A DNA stretch of 64,000 nucleotides from Platanthera guangdongensis (GCA_039583875.1 CM077150.1:3614332-3678331); one strand, 5' to 3'; counted from the stretch's first letter, positions 47,231 to 58,877 are shown. The notes: generated by a model not told the origin, from the letters alone. Translations and numbers: made by a program.

Positions 47231-49884
47231 TGATAGAGAAATAATGAATCCAATATATTATTCACAAGAGGTAAGGTAATATATATATAAGTACATGAGA
47301 GGGTATTCACAACACACATGGTGAGCATAAGACAACTCTGCTACATAGTAAATACACTACATCTAACACCCCCCAAACTCTCGGGGGATCATACAACGAG
47401 TGTTTGGACAGAAGATGAGCATGTTGGGTCCTCGTCTGTGGCTTAGTTATCAAATCTGCAATCTGCTGCTCGGAAGGAACAAAAGGAGCAAGAGTACCAC
47501 GACCATAATGCTCACGTAGGAAGAAAGCGTTAACCCTAATATGTTTGGAGAGGTAGTTGTAGCTATTTTCCAAGCTTCCAACCCGTACAAGAGTGAGACC
47601 TATCAACAGAAATATGACCAAGGAGACCAGTACTGATGAGGGACGAAAGACGTGAGCCACTGGGATGACCAAGCCTGTGATGCCACTGAGAGAAGCCCAC
47701 TGAAGAAAGACATAAAGAAGAGACTGCTGACGATGATGGAATGAATGAAAGATGAAGATGATTAAGGATGTAGACCCCACTACGGAGACGACCAACTCCA
47801 ATGAGTGTCCCTGTCAGACGATACTGCACACAACAAACAAACTCATCAAAAATAACAAGGCAATTGTAAGACGTGAGTTGACTGACGGATATAAGGTTCA
47901 TGAATAACATAGGTATGAAGAATCCCACGACTAGTGAAAGGGAGAATAATACTATCTACAACCATAACACTTAGGGCAGACGAGATGGGCTGACAGGACA
48001 AGAGGTGAGTGACATCATGGGTCATATGAAAAGAGGCTTCAGAGTCAAGCAACCAGTCAGAGGAGTAGATACCTGCAGGAGCTGAGGCAGCCGACTGAGA
48101 GGCAGAGGCGCCAGAAACATCCAGGGAGAGTACTGAGGCAGTGGAGCGATGCAGTGAACCGTAAGATAGCTGCCAGGCAATCTGCTGGGCAAGATCAGAA
48201 ACAAAGAGCGACTGTGGCATAACAGAGAAATGAGCTGGAGGAGCACCGGGTGCATGTTGCTGACCAGACTGCTGAGCCCTCTGAAGCTTGCGACACTCAG
48301 ATTTGACGTGGCCAATGCACTGACAATAGTGACGACGGACGGGCTGACGACGAGGAGCACCAGACGAAGAAGTTTAGGGCACTGAAGGACAAGGAACAAG
48401 CCACACCGGTGCACCATAACCCGACGAAGGCAGCAGAGGAGTGCTCACAAGGGAGGACTGCGGTGGAAACTCAGAAGCAACAAGGACAGCATGAGACTGC
48501 ACACCAGAGGATGCAACAGTGTTCAAGGAATGGAGACGCGTCTCTTCAGTGATGACCAAAGCCAGCGTATCACTGAGAGAAGGTGGAGGATCCCGGTGCA
48601 AAAGCTGGGCACGAACAGGCTCGAACTCGGGACGCAAGCGCATGAGAAACTCATACATGCGCTGAAATTCGCAATCCTGAGATGTAGCAACACACTGAGG
48701 GCAAGTAATGAATGGGGAAGGAGCCATCTCATCGCATTGACGCCAGAGGTGCAGGAGCTCAGCAAAGAATGCCTGGACAAAACGATCACGTTGGTGGCAG
48801 ACGCCAAGGGTCTGGAATAGAGAGTAGCGCAGAGCCTGACTAGAAGGCAGGTAAAGACGACGCAGGTGATTCCACATCGCCTTGGCCATAGGTAGCTGAT
48901 AGACGGTCATGCGAATAGGGAGCTCGCAGGACTGACAGATGACGACTATCACACGAGAGTCGTCCGAGCGCCACTTCGCCATGTCAGAACCCTGGATGGA
49001 AGCGATAGTGCTAACAGTGGAAGAATCATCCATAGGAGAGGCGACTGTTGATGGACGTGGAGCAGGCTCAGAGCCGTCAATGTGACCCCATAGATCTAGA
49101 CCACGGAGGATCACACCGACGGTGGAGGACCAGTCCTTGTAGTTTCGTCCATCGAGGATGATGCCCGCTTTCTGGAGAAAGGCAGATGAGTAAGAGGCCT
49201 CGGGGTTGCATAATCGGCCGGAGAAGATCGAGATGACAGGGTGGAAACTGCGGGAGGGGCATGACAGTCGTGCTGGAGACTCTTGTAGGCGTGCTGGAGA
49301 TCGGGACCTTAACGCGGGAGAGAACCAGGAGATCGATTGGTAACGGAAAATTGGGAGATCGACCGGGAGATCTGGCCGCCGGAAGGGAAGTAGCGGGACT
49401 TTGAGAAGCGAAGCAACGGGGCTTTAAGAAGTATCCAGAAGGGAAGCAACGAGGCTTTGAGAAGGCGGCGTCGGCAGGGCAGCAGTGCGTCACCAGGAAA
49501 CCACGCGGCAGGAAACAACAAAGCTTTGATGTGGCGGCGTCGGCAGGAGAGCAGTGCGGCACCGAAGGAACAACGAAGGCGTCGTCATGCTGGTATTCAG
49601 CTTCGGGAACCCTAGACACAAGATCGATTTGCACTAGGGTCGGGCCGAGATTCAGAGAAACGAGATCAGAATGCGCTGATCGGGCAAGTAGCGCTGATCG
49701 GGACACTCGACAGAAGCGGGACGGTGGACAACCTTGACCTCTTATACCATGATAGAGAAATAATGAATCCAATATACTATTCACAAGAGGTAAGGTAATA
49801 TATATACAAGTACATGAGAGAGTGTTCACAACACTTATGATGAGCATAAGACAACTCCGCTACATAGTAAAAACACATCTAACA
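47231..49884 (-). mobile_element. Internally deleted Ty1/copia element, 2,654 bp
   Basis: The LTRs 47231-47368 (138 bp) and 49750-49884 (135 bp) start TGATAGAG and end CTAACA. The flanks are CATTC at 47226-47230 and 49885-49889. On the minus strand TGGTATAAGAGG follows the right LTR (primer-site variant), and a TTTGGGGGG polypurine tract precedes the left one. The gag-to-protease part and the RNase H tail remain, but most integrase and RT are gone. Confidence 0.88.
47370..49220 (-). pseudogene. gag-pol: Copia gag, protease and RNase H tail with deleted integrase/RT
   Basis: Gag lies at about 49114-48374 (LPMAKAMWNHLRRLY, FEPVRAQLLHRD). A zinc knuckle follows near 48310 (CHYCQCIGHVKSEC). The protease motif reads LDSEASFHMT near 48050, with the expected DSGAS changed to DSEAS. 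A GAG-preintegrase HRLGHPSG stretch lies near 47665. The frame then jumps near 47570 to an RNase H tail with the IADLITK motif (47540-47385). The deletion junction at about 47570 removed roughly 2 kb of normal pol. Confidence 0.75.
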
Positions 49885-49889
49885 CATTC

Positions 49890-50416
49890 TAGCCCATCCA
49901 AATGGATGAAGCTAAGAGTACTATAAAATATACATTGTGGGCTATTTGTATATGAGATTGAATGTTTATATCATCTTTTTATCATTCCTTGGTAGTTCCT
50001 TTCTGCTGTTCTAATCATCCTTTGTCATCATTGTCAATTTTTTCTTGTCTAGATTGGCTCATAATTTTTGCTCGTGTAGTTTTTCTGGGCAGTATGAGGA
50101 CACCAAGAACTTCAACAGCTTCCACTGCAGAATGTAGAAATCAATGGTTTCTTTTCCTAACATGTGAAGGGCGAGATGTAAATGGGGGCGACGGAGTAAG
50201 ATCATGATGACTTTTTATTACTGTGTATAACCTTTGTGAGCTGCTTCTTCTCTCTCTGTCTCACACTCACCCTTTTTTCTCTCTGCAGTTTTTTGTATTA
50301 CTGTAAGTTTCTGATGTATTTTACTCTTAATCAAAGTATGGGTTTCTGGAATTTAACTTCATTGAGAGTTCATGTCAGAATGCTTTGGAAAATTACTCCT
50401 GCCTAGTTGAAATTAA
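49890..50416. other. Interval without recognised gene
   Basis: Unique AT-rich sequence with no supported coding frame or repeat. It could include old untranslated or intergenic host sequence, but nothing shows this. Confidence 0.4.
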
Positions 50417-50570
50417 GGCTCCGTTTGGAGGGATTTATTTTCACCGGTCAAGCGGTTACGACCGCGTGAAATTAAGGCTCCGTTTGGGGGGACTTATTTT
50501 CTGAAATTAAGGTCAGATTCATGCGGTCGTAACCGCTTCACCGGTGAAAAAAATCCCCGCAAACGGAGCC
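50417..50570. mobile_element. Palindromic MITE-like inverted repeat
   Basis: Outer arms GGCTCCGTTTGG...CACCGGT...GCGGTTACGACCGC and its near reverse complement at 50522-50570 can fold into a long hairpin. The loop region repeats the left end directly (TGAAATTAAGGCTCCGTTTGG at about 50468). I could not match a flanking duplication. Confidence 0.6.
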
Positions 50571-50649
50571 TGATTCGATGATGAATTCTTTATTTTGTTA
50601 AGAATCACTGATTGGTGTCAGTTCCGAAATTTGATTATTAGTGTTCTTA

Positions 50650-50850
50650 TGGTTTGTTTGGCATCGTGTTTTTGCTCTAATGAGTTTGGTCAAAAATGGC
50701 AACATCGTTAAATATGATTGAGCGCCAACAAGAGAGAAAAATTAATTTAGAACATTAAAGTGGATTTAGGGTTTCTTAGGTGTGGTCAAGCGTTCACGAA
50801 GGATGGTTGACAACCATTGCGTTCATGACCGCAACCGACGTGCCAGACCC
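50650..50850 (+). mobile_element. Tourist-like MITE, 201 bp
   Basis: The ends are TGGTTTGTTTGGC and, reverse-complemented, GGGTCTGGCACG, flanked by TTA (50647-50649, 50851-50853). It is the same family as 46787-47005. Confidence 0.7.
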
Positions 50851-51846
50851 TTAATTTGGAGAATGAGGAAATTAGCGAAATTTCAATTTTTTGTTGTTGT
50901 TAAGAGAATTAAATCAGTTTCCCCCCTAAAAATTTAATTATGTTTCTCTATATATAAACACTCTCAAAAACTGTATCACAAAAATGAAAAAATTATTGCT
51001 TTGCCCCTTCAAAAACCTATAAAGTGGACCTTCACTCTCATTTGAAGGGGGTGTGGTGGAACAAGGTTTGACAGTCACTTGATTATAATAAATTTTTATA
51101 AATGTCCAATAATAAGCCCTAAACTAACAAGATACAAAAATCAAACCTTTCATTTCAATAAGCACCAAGAACAAGTTTACAGAAACAACAAGGGTATAAG
51201 AACAGGAGCAATCCTACGGGACTTAGCCCTGAACAGATTGCGAGTACGATTCCAAAGACTGGAATACAACAATGACTTGCAAGAACATAATTTTTTTCCT
51301 GACTTCTCACTCGACCCACCTTTTATTTATACATTTGAACGCAAAACCAACGGACTAAAATACCCCTCTACTAGCCTAAGAGTTACTAACTATATTAACC
51401 AACACTTCTACAAGTCATTCATAGAATTTGCACGCATCAATACTCTCCCCGATCGCAACTTCCTTGACCTCAAGGAAGTAAATCCGAAAATGGCTTTTGC
51501 ACCATCTCTAAATCTTCCCAGGTTGCCTCTTCCGGTGCACAATTGGCCCAATGAATTATCAATTGAGTTACCACCCTTCCATATGTAGGAACAATTGTCC
51601 TTTCCAGCACAACAAGCGGTTCCAACATCAAGTTGCCTTCACGGGTCATAGTAGTTGGTAAAGGAATGCATCGTGTAGGTAACTCTTCCTTGTGTTCTCT
51701 TAATTGTGAAATATGAAATGTATGGCGACACTTTGCTGATTCTGACAACAGTAATCTGTAGGTCACTGCCCCCACCTTCTCCAGCACTTCAAAGGGACCA
51801 AAATATCATGGAAATAGTTTTTGGTGGCTGTGATTACGCATACTTA

Positions 51847-52947
51847 GGCTCTATTTGGTTGGACTGTTGCTGATGGTAAGCTGCTGATGAACTGTTGCTG
51901 ATTGAAAAAGTGCTGATTTTGGAAAACACAGTTTTGTTAAAAACTGTTTGGGTGAAACAGAGTTTACAAAACGGAGTTTTTGAAAAGTTGTTTGGATACA
52001 AAACAGAGTTTTTAGTAAATTTTTTTTTTTAATTTTTAAATACCAGCCATTTAATTTATGAGAAATTAAACTTTTTTCATTGAAATAACACCACTTCAAT
52101 TGAAAGCTGACATTGCATGCCAATGAGGCTTGAACTAGTTGGGTAAGCTAAGGCCTCATGATAAGGAGGTCATATTTTACACATTGATCATAGAATATGT
52201 GGCAAATAAATTGATTCTGTATCCTACTTAATTCTTCAATATCTTGTTAAAGATAGTTTTTTTCACAGACAAAAAACTAAAAAAATCATCATTTTCTATT
52301 GACAAGAAGCCAAATGAACTCTAGATTTGAACTCCTCGCTGACAAAATGCGAACAGTTTGAGAGAATTCAGAAGAAGAAAAAGGGAATATCCAATCTAAA
52401 GACAACAAAAAAGTTTCACAAAATTCAATCAGTAAGCAAGTATTTTCAGCCGGAGAGGAGCAAACCAGAATCTAGGGTTTCGCGGAAGAAGAAAATGCAA
52501 ACGAGGGCTGCGTTCGAGAAGGTGGGGAAGAGAGCTCACGGACGACGGCGGAGAGCGGCTCGGGGTTGATGCCGCGGTCGATGAGAGCGATGAGAAGGGA
52601 GAGGGTGTGGCGGTCGAGGCCGGTCTCGAGCATGTTTGATATCTGGAATGCAAGCTCCAACGTCTCCTTCGCGATCTGGCCGTCGGTCGCCTCCATCGCC
52701 ACTCGCTTGCCGCCGTCTGTCTTCCGAAGCGGTTTCCTTGCGGCTGGTTGTATGCCGTCGTCGGGGGGATCGGGATCAGGGGCGTTTGCTGTCCACCGCA
52801 AGAAAAATGTGCGGTCGGGAGTATAAAGAAAATCGCAGAGCCTAATAAACACGGGTTTGAAAAAACGTGGAACCAAACCCTACTTTTTCTCCAAATTGCG
52901 GTGCGTTCCCACCACACAACACCTAAAAAGTCTAACCAAACGCCACC
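51847..52947. mobile_element. PIF/Harbinger-like element carrying a host gene fragment, 1,101 bp
   Basis: The ends are GGCTCTATTTGGTTGGAC and, reverse-complemented, GGTGGCGTTTGGTTAGAC. TTA flanks both sides (51844-51846, 52948-52950). Removing the element plus one TTA makes the surrounding integrase reading frame continuous, which confirms the borders. Inside is a plant MOZART1-like exon (52540-52696), so it is a Pack-type element. No transposase is present. Confidence 0.8.
52540..52696 (-). pseudogene. MOZART1/GIP1-like exon captured in a TIR element
   Basis: From ATG 52696 the frame reads about 52 codons, with the strongly conserved MOZART core ETGLDRHTLSLLIALIDRG and then INPEPLSAVV. MOZART1 (GIP in plants) is a roughly 70-residue subunit that helps recruit gamma-tubulin complexes to microtubule nucleation sites. 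A splice donor GTGAGC follows at 52539. The family's C-terminal residues do not follow in frame; reading through gives a Ser/Pro tail and a stop at 52472. Only the first exon appears to have been captured, together with upstream sequence. I judge it a fragment, though a read-through product of 74 residues is possible. Confidence 0.72.
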
Positions 52948-53878
52948 TTACATGCTTATAGGGCCGCAACTTAACATATACCCAAGTTCCCACCTCCAGC
53001 GTCTTTTCCTTTCTTTTTTGTTGGTCAATACATGCATCCTGTTTTGTGCTTCATCAAAATTGAACTTTACTATGGAAATAATTTGCTCCAGAGCAGATGA
53101 TGATCAATCAACCCATTCTACCATAGATGAATTGGCAACATACGGAATATGCAGAAGAGGCTCCTGTCGATAAACAACCTCTCTCATATACATTTCTCCT
53201 TTCCTGGATAAAGTACCAGCACAGTAGTTCTTTCCCTTTCTGTATTGAATGACATAATCAAACCCCATCAACTTAACTAAAGACTTCTGTTAAATGGCTG
53301 TGGCTATGCATTTATCCATTAACCATTTCAAACTTTGATGGTCTTTTTTGATAACAAAATGAGTACCCATCATGTATTGCTTCCAATGTCAAACCGTCAT
53401 AACAATAGCAAGTAGTTCCTTCTCATAGGTAGACAGGTGAACATTTTTCTGACCCAAAGATTTGCTAAAAAAAGCAATGGGATGACCCTCTTGCATAAGC
53501 ACCGCCTCTACCCTAATGTCACATGCATCTGTCTCTAATGTAAATGTCTTGGAGAAGTATGTCATTTGCAAAATTGGTGGTGCTGCAACAACCCTTTTTA
53601 ATTTGTCAAAAGCTCCATCGGTCACTAAATTCCACTTTAAGGAATTATTTTTTTAGTAGATCAATCAGAGGTTTAGCAATTATTCCATAATTCCCAATGA
53701 ACCTACGGTAATATCCCGTCAACCCCAAAAATTCTCTCAACTGTTTCAAGTTTTTAGAAACAGGCCAATCAATCACACTCTGTATTTTATCTGGATCAAT
53801 CGCCACACCTTGAGCAGAGATTATGTGACCCAGATAGTGTACCTCCATTCCAAATGAACACTTTCTCCTCTTTAATAC

Positions 53879-54431
53879 TGTTGGATGGTCAGCATGAACC
53901 AAAAATAGGCATGCTTGATTAGTCCCACACCGCCTACCCAGACGGTCCTCTCGAACTTATATTAGTCCCGCCCCTCCAACCTTTGACCCGGGTTTTGGAG
54001 TGGAAAAAGTGTGTGGAGGTCTAACATGGTATCAAAGCGAGGTTTTCCATCCAGTTTCTGTCCGGTTCTGTCCGGTCCGCCCATGAGCTCTGTATCCCGG
54101 TTCCGTCCGGTCAATCCATGCTATGGGCGAGGGGGGATGTTAATAATAGTCCCACACCGCCAATCCCTCTGTGGTCTGATCTGTTTATATGGCAAGACAA
54201 CCCTCACCTGTTGAGCCGGTTTTTCAGGTTGAGTTAGGCCAAACCTAACATGGTATCAGAGCCAGGTTCACGCTGAGGGGGCGTGTTGGATGGTCAGCAT
54301 GAACCAAAAATAGGCATGCTTGATTAGTCCCACACCGCCTACCCAGACGGTCCTCTCGAACTTATATTAGTCCCGCCCCTCCAACCTTTGACCCGGGTTT
54401 TGGAGTGGAAAAAGTGTGTGGAGGTCTAACA
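53879..54431 (+). mobile_element. TRIM (miniature terminal-repeat retrotransposon), 553 bp, with a third internal LTR-like block
   Basis: The 148-bp LTRs 53879-54026 and 54284-54431 look identical, TGTTGG to CTAACA. The flanks are AATAC at 53874-53878 and 54432-54436. TGGTATCAAAGC follows the first LTR (Met-tRNA site), and GAGGGGGCG precedes the last. Between them is GGGGGGA, then a shorter LTR-like block 54138-54250 (TGTTAATA to CTAACA) followed by TGGTATCAGAGCC. No coding sequence. It inserted between RT segments of the older gypsy element. Confidence 0.9.
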
Positions 54432-56310
54432 AATACCAACTGATGTTACCTCAGGATTGTAAAAACTAAGCGTAAATGAATTAAATGTTCTGTATACCTC
54501 TTACTGAAAAACAAAATATCATCAAAGAAACCTAGCAAACACTTCCTTAACAACTCCAAAAAAATATTGTTCATCAAACCCTGAAAAGTTGAAGGTGCAT
54601 TGGTGAGCCCAAAGAGCATTATCAAGAATTCATAGTCCCTGATGAGTCTTGAAAGCTGACTTGTAAACATCTTCACTTGCCATCCTCACTTGGTGATATC
54701 CATCCCTTAAATTCAACTTAGAGAATACTCTCGCACCTCCCAAATCATTAATAAGTTCTTTAATAATAGAAATTGGGTATTTGTCCTTGAGAGTATGGGA
54801 GTTGAACTTCCTTTAATCCACACACAATCTTCACAAACCTTCCTGTTTTTAACCAACACCATAGGAGATGCAAAAGGGCCGTGACTATGCTGAATTATGC
54901 CTGACTCTAACATCTCATTCACCAGTTTCTCAATTTCATTTTTCTGGATAGGTGGGTACCTGTAAGGTCAGTTCACACTAATTTTATCATCCTTCAAATG
55001 GATATGATGTTCTCTTCCTCTAGTTGGAGGTGACCCTTCTGGTTCACAAAATAAATCTTGAAATTCATCCAACAATTGCTCCACTCCCTTTTCCTCAATT
55101 TCTTGAGATACTGACTTAGTTACTTTCAGTCCATCTTTGCAAGGAATTTGATTTCCTTCTGCCACCTTAATACACTCTCGAATCTCACCCAAAGCCATCA
55201 TCTGGATTTGGCAGCTTTCCTCACCAACTTTTGTATTTCCTTTTGCTTCATTTATGTGGAAGCCACATTTTTTGACCCCCTCAAAGACTCGTGCTTGCCT
55301 TGGCTATTGAAATCCATCTTGAGACTATGGAAATCCTAGTGAACAACACCTATTGTAACGAGACATTGAATTCCCAATAGTACCTCACAACCACCCAAAG
55401 GAAGGACTAGCATGTTTGAAGTAAACAACACGCCCTGCATCCTCCATTGAAAGCCCTATACTTCATGGTCACTTTTAATGTTTTTCCGTCAGCAATAGAA
55501 ACATGGAAGGTAGGTATTTGTACTAACTTACAATCCAAATACTCAACAGGCTGAATATCCAAGAAATTTTGAGTACTTCCTAAGTCTATTAGCACACTGA
55601 TTGGTTGCCCATTATGAGAAGCTGTTACCCGCATAGTATAGAAATGATTAATCCCTGATAAAGCATGCATTGAAACCTGCAGGTTATTTGGTTCATAACA
55701 GGGAGTTCCTCCACCTTTTCAAGCTAGTCACCACAATCCACCTTCGTATCCGAGATCAACTCTACGACATATGACCGTCAACGCTCTAAACACTTATGTC
55801 CTGACGTATATTTCTCTGGACACCAAAAACATAAACCCCTCATATGCTTGTCCTCCATTTCTATTGACGTGAGTCGCCGGTGTTCCCGCATATGGCTGTT
55901 GCTGGACATATTAAGCTGATCCCTTGCTGAATCCACATGTTTTCCCATCTTGTCCAATGCATTGTATGTGGAAGATAGAAGTTTAGTAACTTTTCCACTT
56001 CAGCGTTGTTGATGCAACAACTGCTGCTCCTGAATTCTTGCCAAATGGAACACTTCTTGCAAGAATTTAGGACAAAACATCCTTACCGCAACCCAATCTC
56101 CTCAAGGCCAGCAAGACAAAAACTGACCACATGATCTTCTGGTATGAGAACTCTAGCAACAGAATGTCAAACTCATCTAAGTATTGTTGGACAGACTCTT
56201 TTTGCTGTAGGTTTTTCAATTCCCCCATAGGGTCATCGAACAATACCGATCCAATCCTATTCTGAACAACCTCAGAGAATTCTTCCCAATTAGGCCACTG
56301 ATTTAGGGTT

Positions 56311-57251
56311 TATAAAGTTTTAAAGATTCATTTCAAATGACACCACTGTTTGGCGGTTGTGGTTATCGCCCAACGTTAGCACCAACCACTATATGGAAAC
56401 CCCAGGACGCAAATGAAGAAAGGAGCGCGGGCAAGTCAAATTTACTACCTCCTCGTGGTAACCGCCATCATCTATCGTTAGCTCGAACCAAAGACAAAAA
56501 AATTCCGTTGTGCAGATGATCAATATAAGTGCGGGATATTCGAAATTTGACTCTCCCCAGCAGTAGCTCTTAGAGAACTTAAAACTCATTTTATTCTCTC
56601 GGGATTTAGAATTCTTTGCGAGATTTTGGAGTAAGGAGATCATCCTAGCTGTCCAAGAACTCTCCACACTCCAATCATTCAACTCTAAGGGATTCAAAAA
56701 ATCATTCAAGAGAAGGGCTTGCATTGAATGATGAGGATCACAAGAGATCTTTCTTCATCTTCCTTTGACATCTGATTTTGTGGAGTTCTCTACTACATTT
56801 TTTTTCTCTCTTGCATTTTCTAGTGTGATTTGAATTTATATTGAATATTTTTGTATTTGTGGAAAATAGTCTCTTGTCATGCAATTAGATCTAGGTACGT
56901 ATAGAGAGCGGAATTTACCCCATGCGTGATAACTTGGTGAGTTTAAAGAGAATGGTAATATGATGTTGCTTATATTTTGATAAGGGAACTCCAATGAAGG
57001 CGGCTCTTGCATAGGGATCAAGGAGCTCTATCCAAGGCCTCTTTTGTAGCACGATCAAAGAATCGAATCCAGTTCTTGCGGTGCACCCAACAGACTGCTC
57101 AAAGAGAGCGTCTTTAATAGACAACTCTAAGAGAGTGCCTCCAGATGATTACCCCAAAAACGTGCCTCTAAAGATTGCTCTTAAAGAGCATTTCAAAAAC
57201 ACGCCTTTTGAATCCCATTTTGTCATGTGAGTGATTTGAGTGTTTTCTGTG
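56311..57251. other. Interval without recognised gene
   Basis: I see no supported gene. The segment 56330-56520 starts TTTGGCGGTTGTGGTTATCG and has a partly complementary GGTAACCGCC later, so it may be an old MITE. Around 57110-57210 there are short repeated words (CTCTAAGAG, AAAGAGC). Confidence 0.4.
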
Positions 57252-57254
57252 TAA

Positions 57255-57736
57255 GGCTATGTTTAGGATTCCGTTTTGACTCCATTCCGTTCTAAACGGA
57301 CCGGAGGAAAGGTGTTTGAGAACAACTAAAATGTTGTCATTTTAAAACGGCCGGTTTAAAACCTACTTTTTCCTCCGTTTTGAAAAGGTCAGGGAGACCT
57401 CCATTCTCCCTTTCAAAACGGTCGTTTGGAAAAATTTTTTAATTTAATTTTATTTTACTTAATCAATTTAACCCCAATAAAAAAAATAATTACATCCATA
57501 AATTTGCAAAAAAATCACAAATATAATACCTAATTTTTTAAAAAAATCAGAAAAAATTGTCATGAAATAAATAAAATTCATGTGAAAATAATTTTAAAAA
57601 TAAGTTAAACCGTCACTGAAACTGAGATTACCCAAACAAACTCTCATTTTTAAAACGACCGTTTTAAAAATACAGTTTAGCATCTCCTTTTTGAACTTCC
57701 TCCTTTTAAAACGGCACCGGTTTCCCAAACAGAGCC
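57255..57736. mobile_element. PIF/Harbinger-like MITE, 482 bp
   Basis: The ends are GGCTATGTTTAGGA and, reverse-complemented, GGCTCTGTTTGGGA. TAA flanks both sides (57252-57254, 57737-57739). Internal blocks with AAACGGTC / GACCGTTT are also inverted. No coding frame. Confidence 0.72.
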
Positions 57737-57938
57737 TAAGTCTCTTCATTTGAAAGAAGAAAAAAGCAATAGTAGAAATAAAAAAATTGGTAAATCTCTA
57801 AAAACAAAAAAAGGGATCATTTTAATTTTAGGCAATAACTAGATGCAATTCAACTTTGGCTATGTACAATTCACACAATCCCTTCCCTCCCTCCATATCT
57901 CCACCAACCAAATAGTCCTCCGAATCGGAGCTATAGAC

Positions 57939-58826
57939 TCAGTTTGTTTGGGCGGTGAAGCTTCGTTGTGGTCCGGCGGAAACGCTAAAAATTTTTTTGG
58001 TCAATTTGTGGCGGCGTTGTGTCGGAATCGGCGGATGAAAATTCCGTTGCGATCGGAATTTTGCCACAGCTGGGGCGAGTAACTTTTCAACGCCGCGTTC
58101 CCAATGCCATGGACGGAGTTGGTCGCCGCCACCTCACCCATCCTCCCGTGTTCCCCCTCCGTCGTTTTCACCGGTGATTTTGAAATGGACGCCAGAGCTG
58201 CTCTCTCTCTCACTGCCCGGTCGCCGGAGCTGCTCGAACTGCCAGGTCGCCGGAGCTGCTCGAACTGCCAGGTCGCCGGAGCTCTCTCTCCCCCCCTCGC
58301 CCCCTCCTCCTCCTTTTCACTGGAGTTTTCCTTGCTTCGGCCAGGCATCTCCTCCTCAGCCTTACGCCTGCGAGAAGCCCCCAATCTCCACCTCCTCCCT
58401 AAACCTCCGATCTCCTCCGCCCGCGAGAAGCCTAGGTCATAAGTTTCTCATTTTATTATATTATTCTTATTATTATATTATTTTGATTATTATATTATTA
58501 TTATATTATTATATTATTAAATTATATTATTATTATTATTATCATGATTATTTTAATATTACAATAACTACATGTAATTAGTTTTAATATTATTAATATG
58601 TTTATTATTAATAATAAATTACATTTATAATAAATATTAATTATAATTAAATGTAACAGAAACGTCACCGTTGTTTTACCAAACAGTTTCTCCATTCTGA
58701 ACAGCTCTGCCACCACTGTTTTACCAAACTGTTTTGTCCTTTTGAACAGCTCAATTCCAACAGCTCCATTTACACAGCTTCATTCCCACAGCTCTTTTTG
58801 TCACCGCCATCGCCGAAACAAACTGA
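57939..58826. mobile_element. MITE-like inverted-repeat element, about 888 bp
   Basis: The termini TCAGTTTGTTTGGGCG and, reverse-complemented, TCAGTTTGTTTCGGCG match at 15 of 16 bases, and a GGCGGTGA word follows on both sides. I cannot match a flanking duplication. Inside are a C-rich, open-frame stretch (58104-58442) that I do not call a gene, a 26-bp tandem repeat and an AT-only tract (58445-58640). Confidence 0.55.
58219..58286 (+). repeat. 26-bp tandem repeat, 2.6 copies
   Basis: GGTCGCCGGAGCTGCTCGAA plus CTGCCA repeats exactly at 58219 and 58245, with a partial third copy at 58271. Confidence 0.85.
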
Positions 58827-58877
58827 TTCATATGCTTCTGATTTTAAAAGGGAATTGATATTCGGAAACCTCAAATC

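Larger units (their letters stand above)
51057..56310 (-). mobile_element. Truncated chromodomain-type Ty3/gypsy element with two nested insertions
   Basis: Protein fragments read on minus in the order gag, protease, RT, RNase H, integrase with chromodomain. A probable 3' LTR is 51057-51439 (TGGAACAAGG to GCATCA). It has a TATAAATA box on the minus strand and a CGGGGAGAG polypurine tract before it. The 5' side is lost: gag homology stops near 56310 and no second LTR was found. A PIF-like element (51847-52947) and a TRIM (53879-54431) lie inside it. Confidence 0.75.
51470..56310 (-). pseudogene. gag-pol: Ty3/gypsy gag-pol remnants
   Basis: From right to left: gag about 56310-55960 (FDDPMGELKNLQQ, YLDEFDILL); zinc knuckle CFWCPEKYTSGHKC near 55810; protease near 55580 with the DSG motif read D-L-G; RT 54922-54446 (FGLTNAPSTFQ, FDDIL) and 53902-53645 (LGHIISAQGVAIDPDK); RNase H 53625-53389 (LETDACD); integrase C-terminal part 53060-52950, continuing left of the PIF-like insertion as FGPFEVLEKVGA at about 51815, then a chromodomain (EATWEDLE) ending at 51470. 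The integrase core is largely missing. Many stops. Confidence 0.78.

Noticed and set aside
51079..51588. 169-codon plus-strand frame
   Set aside because: It lies antisense to the 3' LTR and integrase end of the gypsy element and has no recognisable feature.
52429..52917. 162-codon frame overlapping the MOZART1-like exon
   Set aside because: Different frame with low-complexity Arg/Ser/Pro; the MOZART1 frame explains the conservation.
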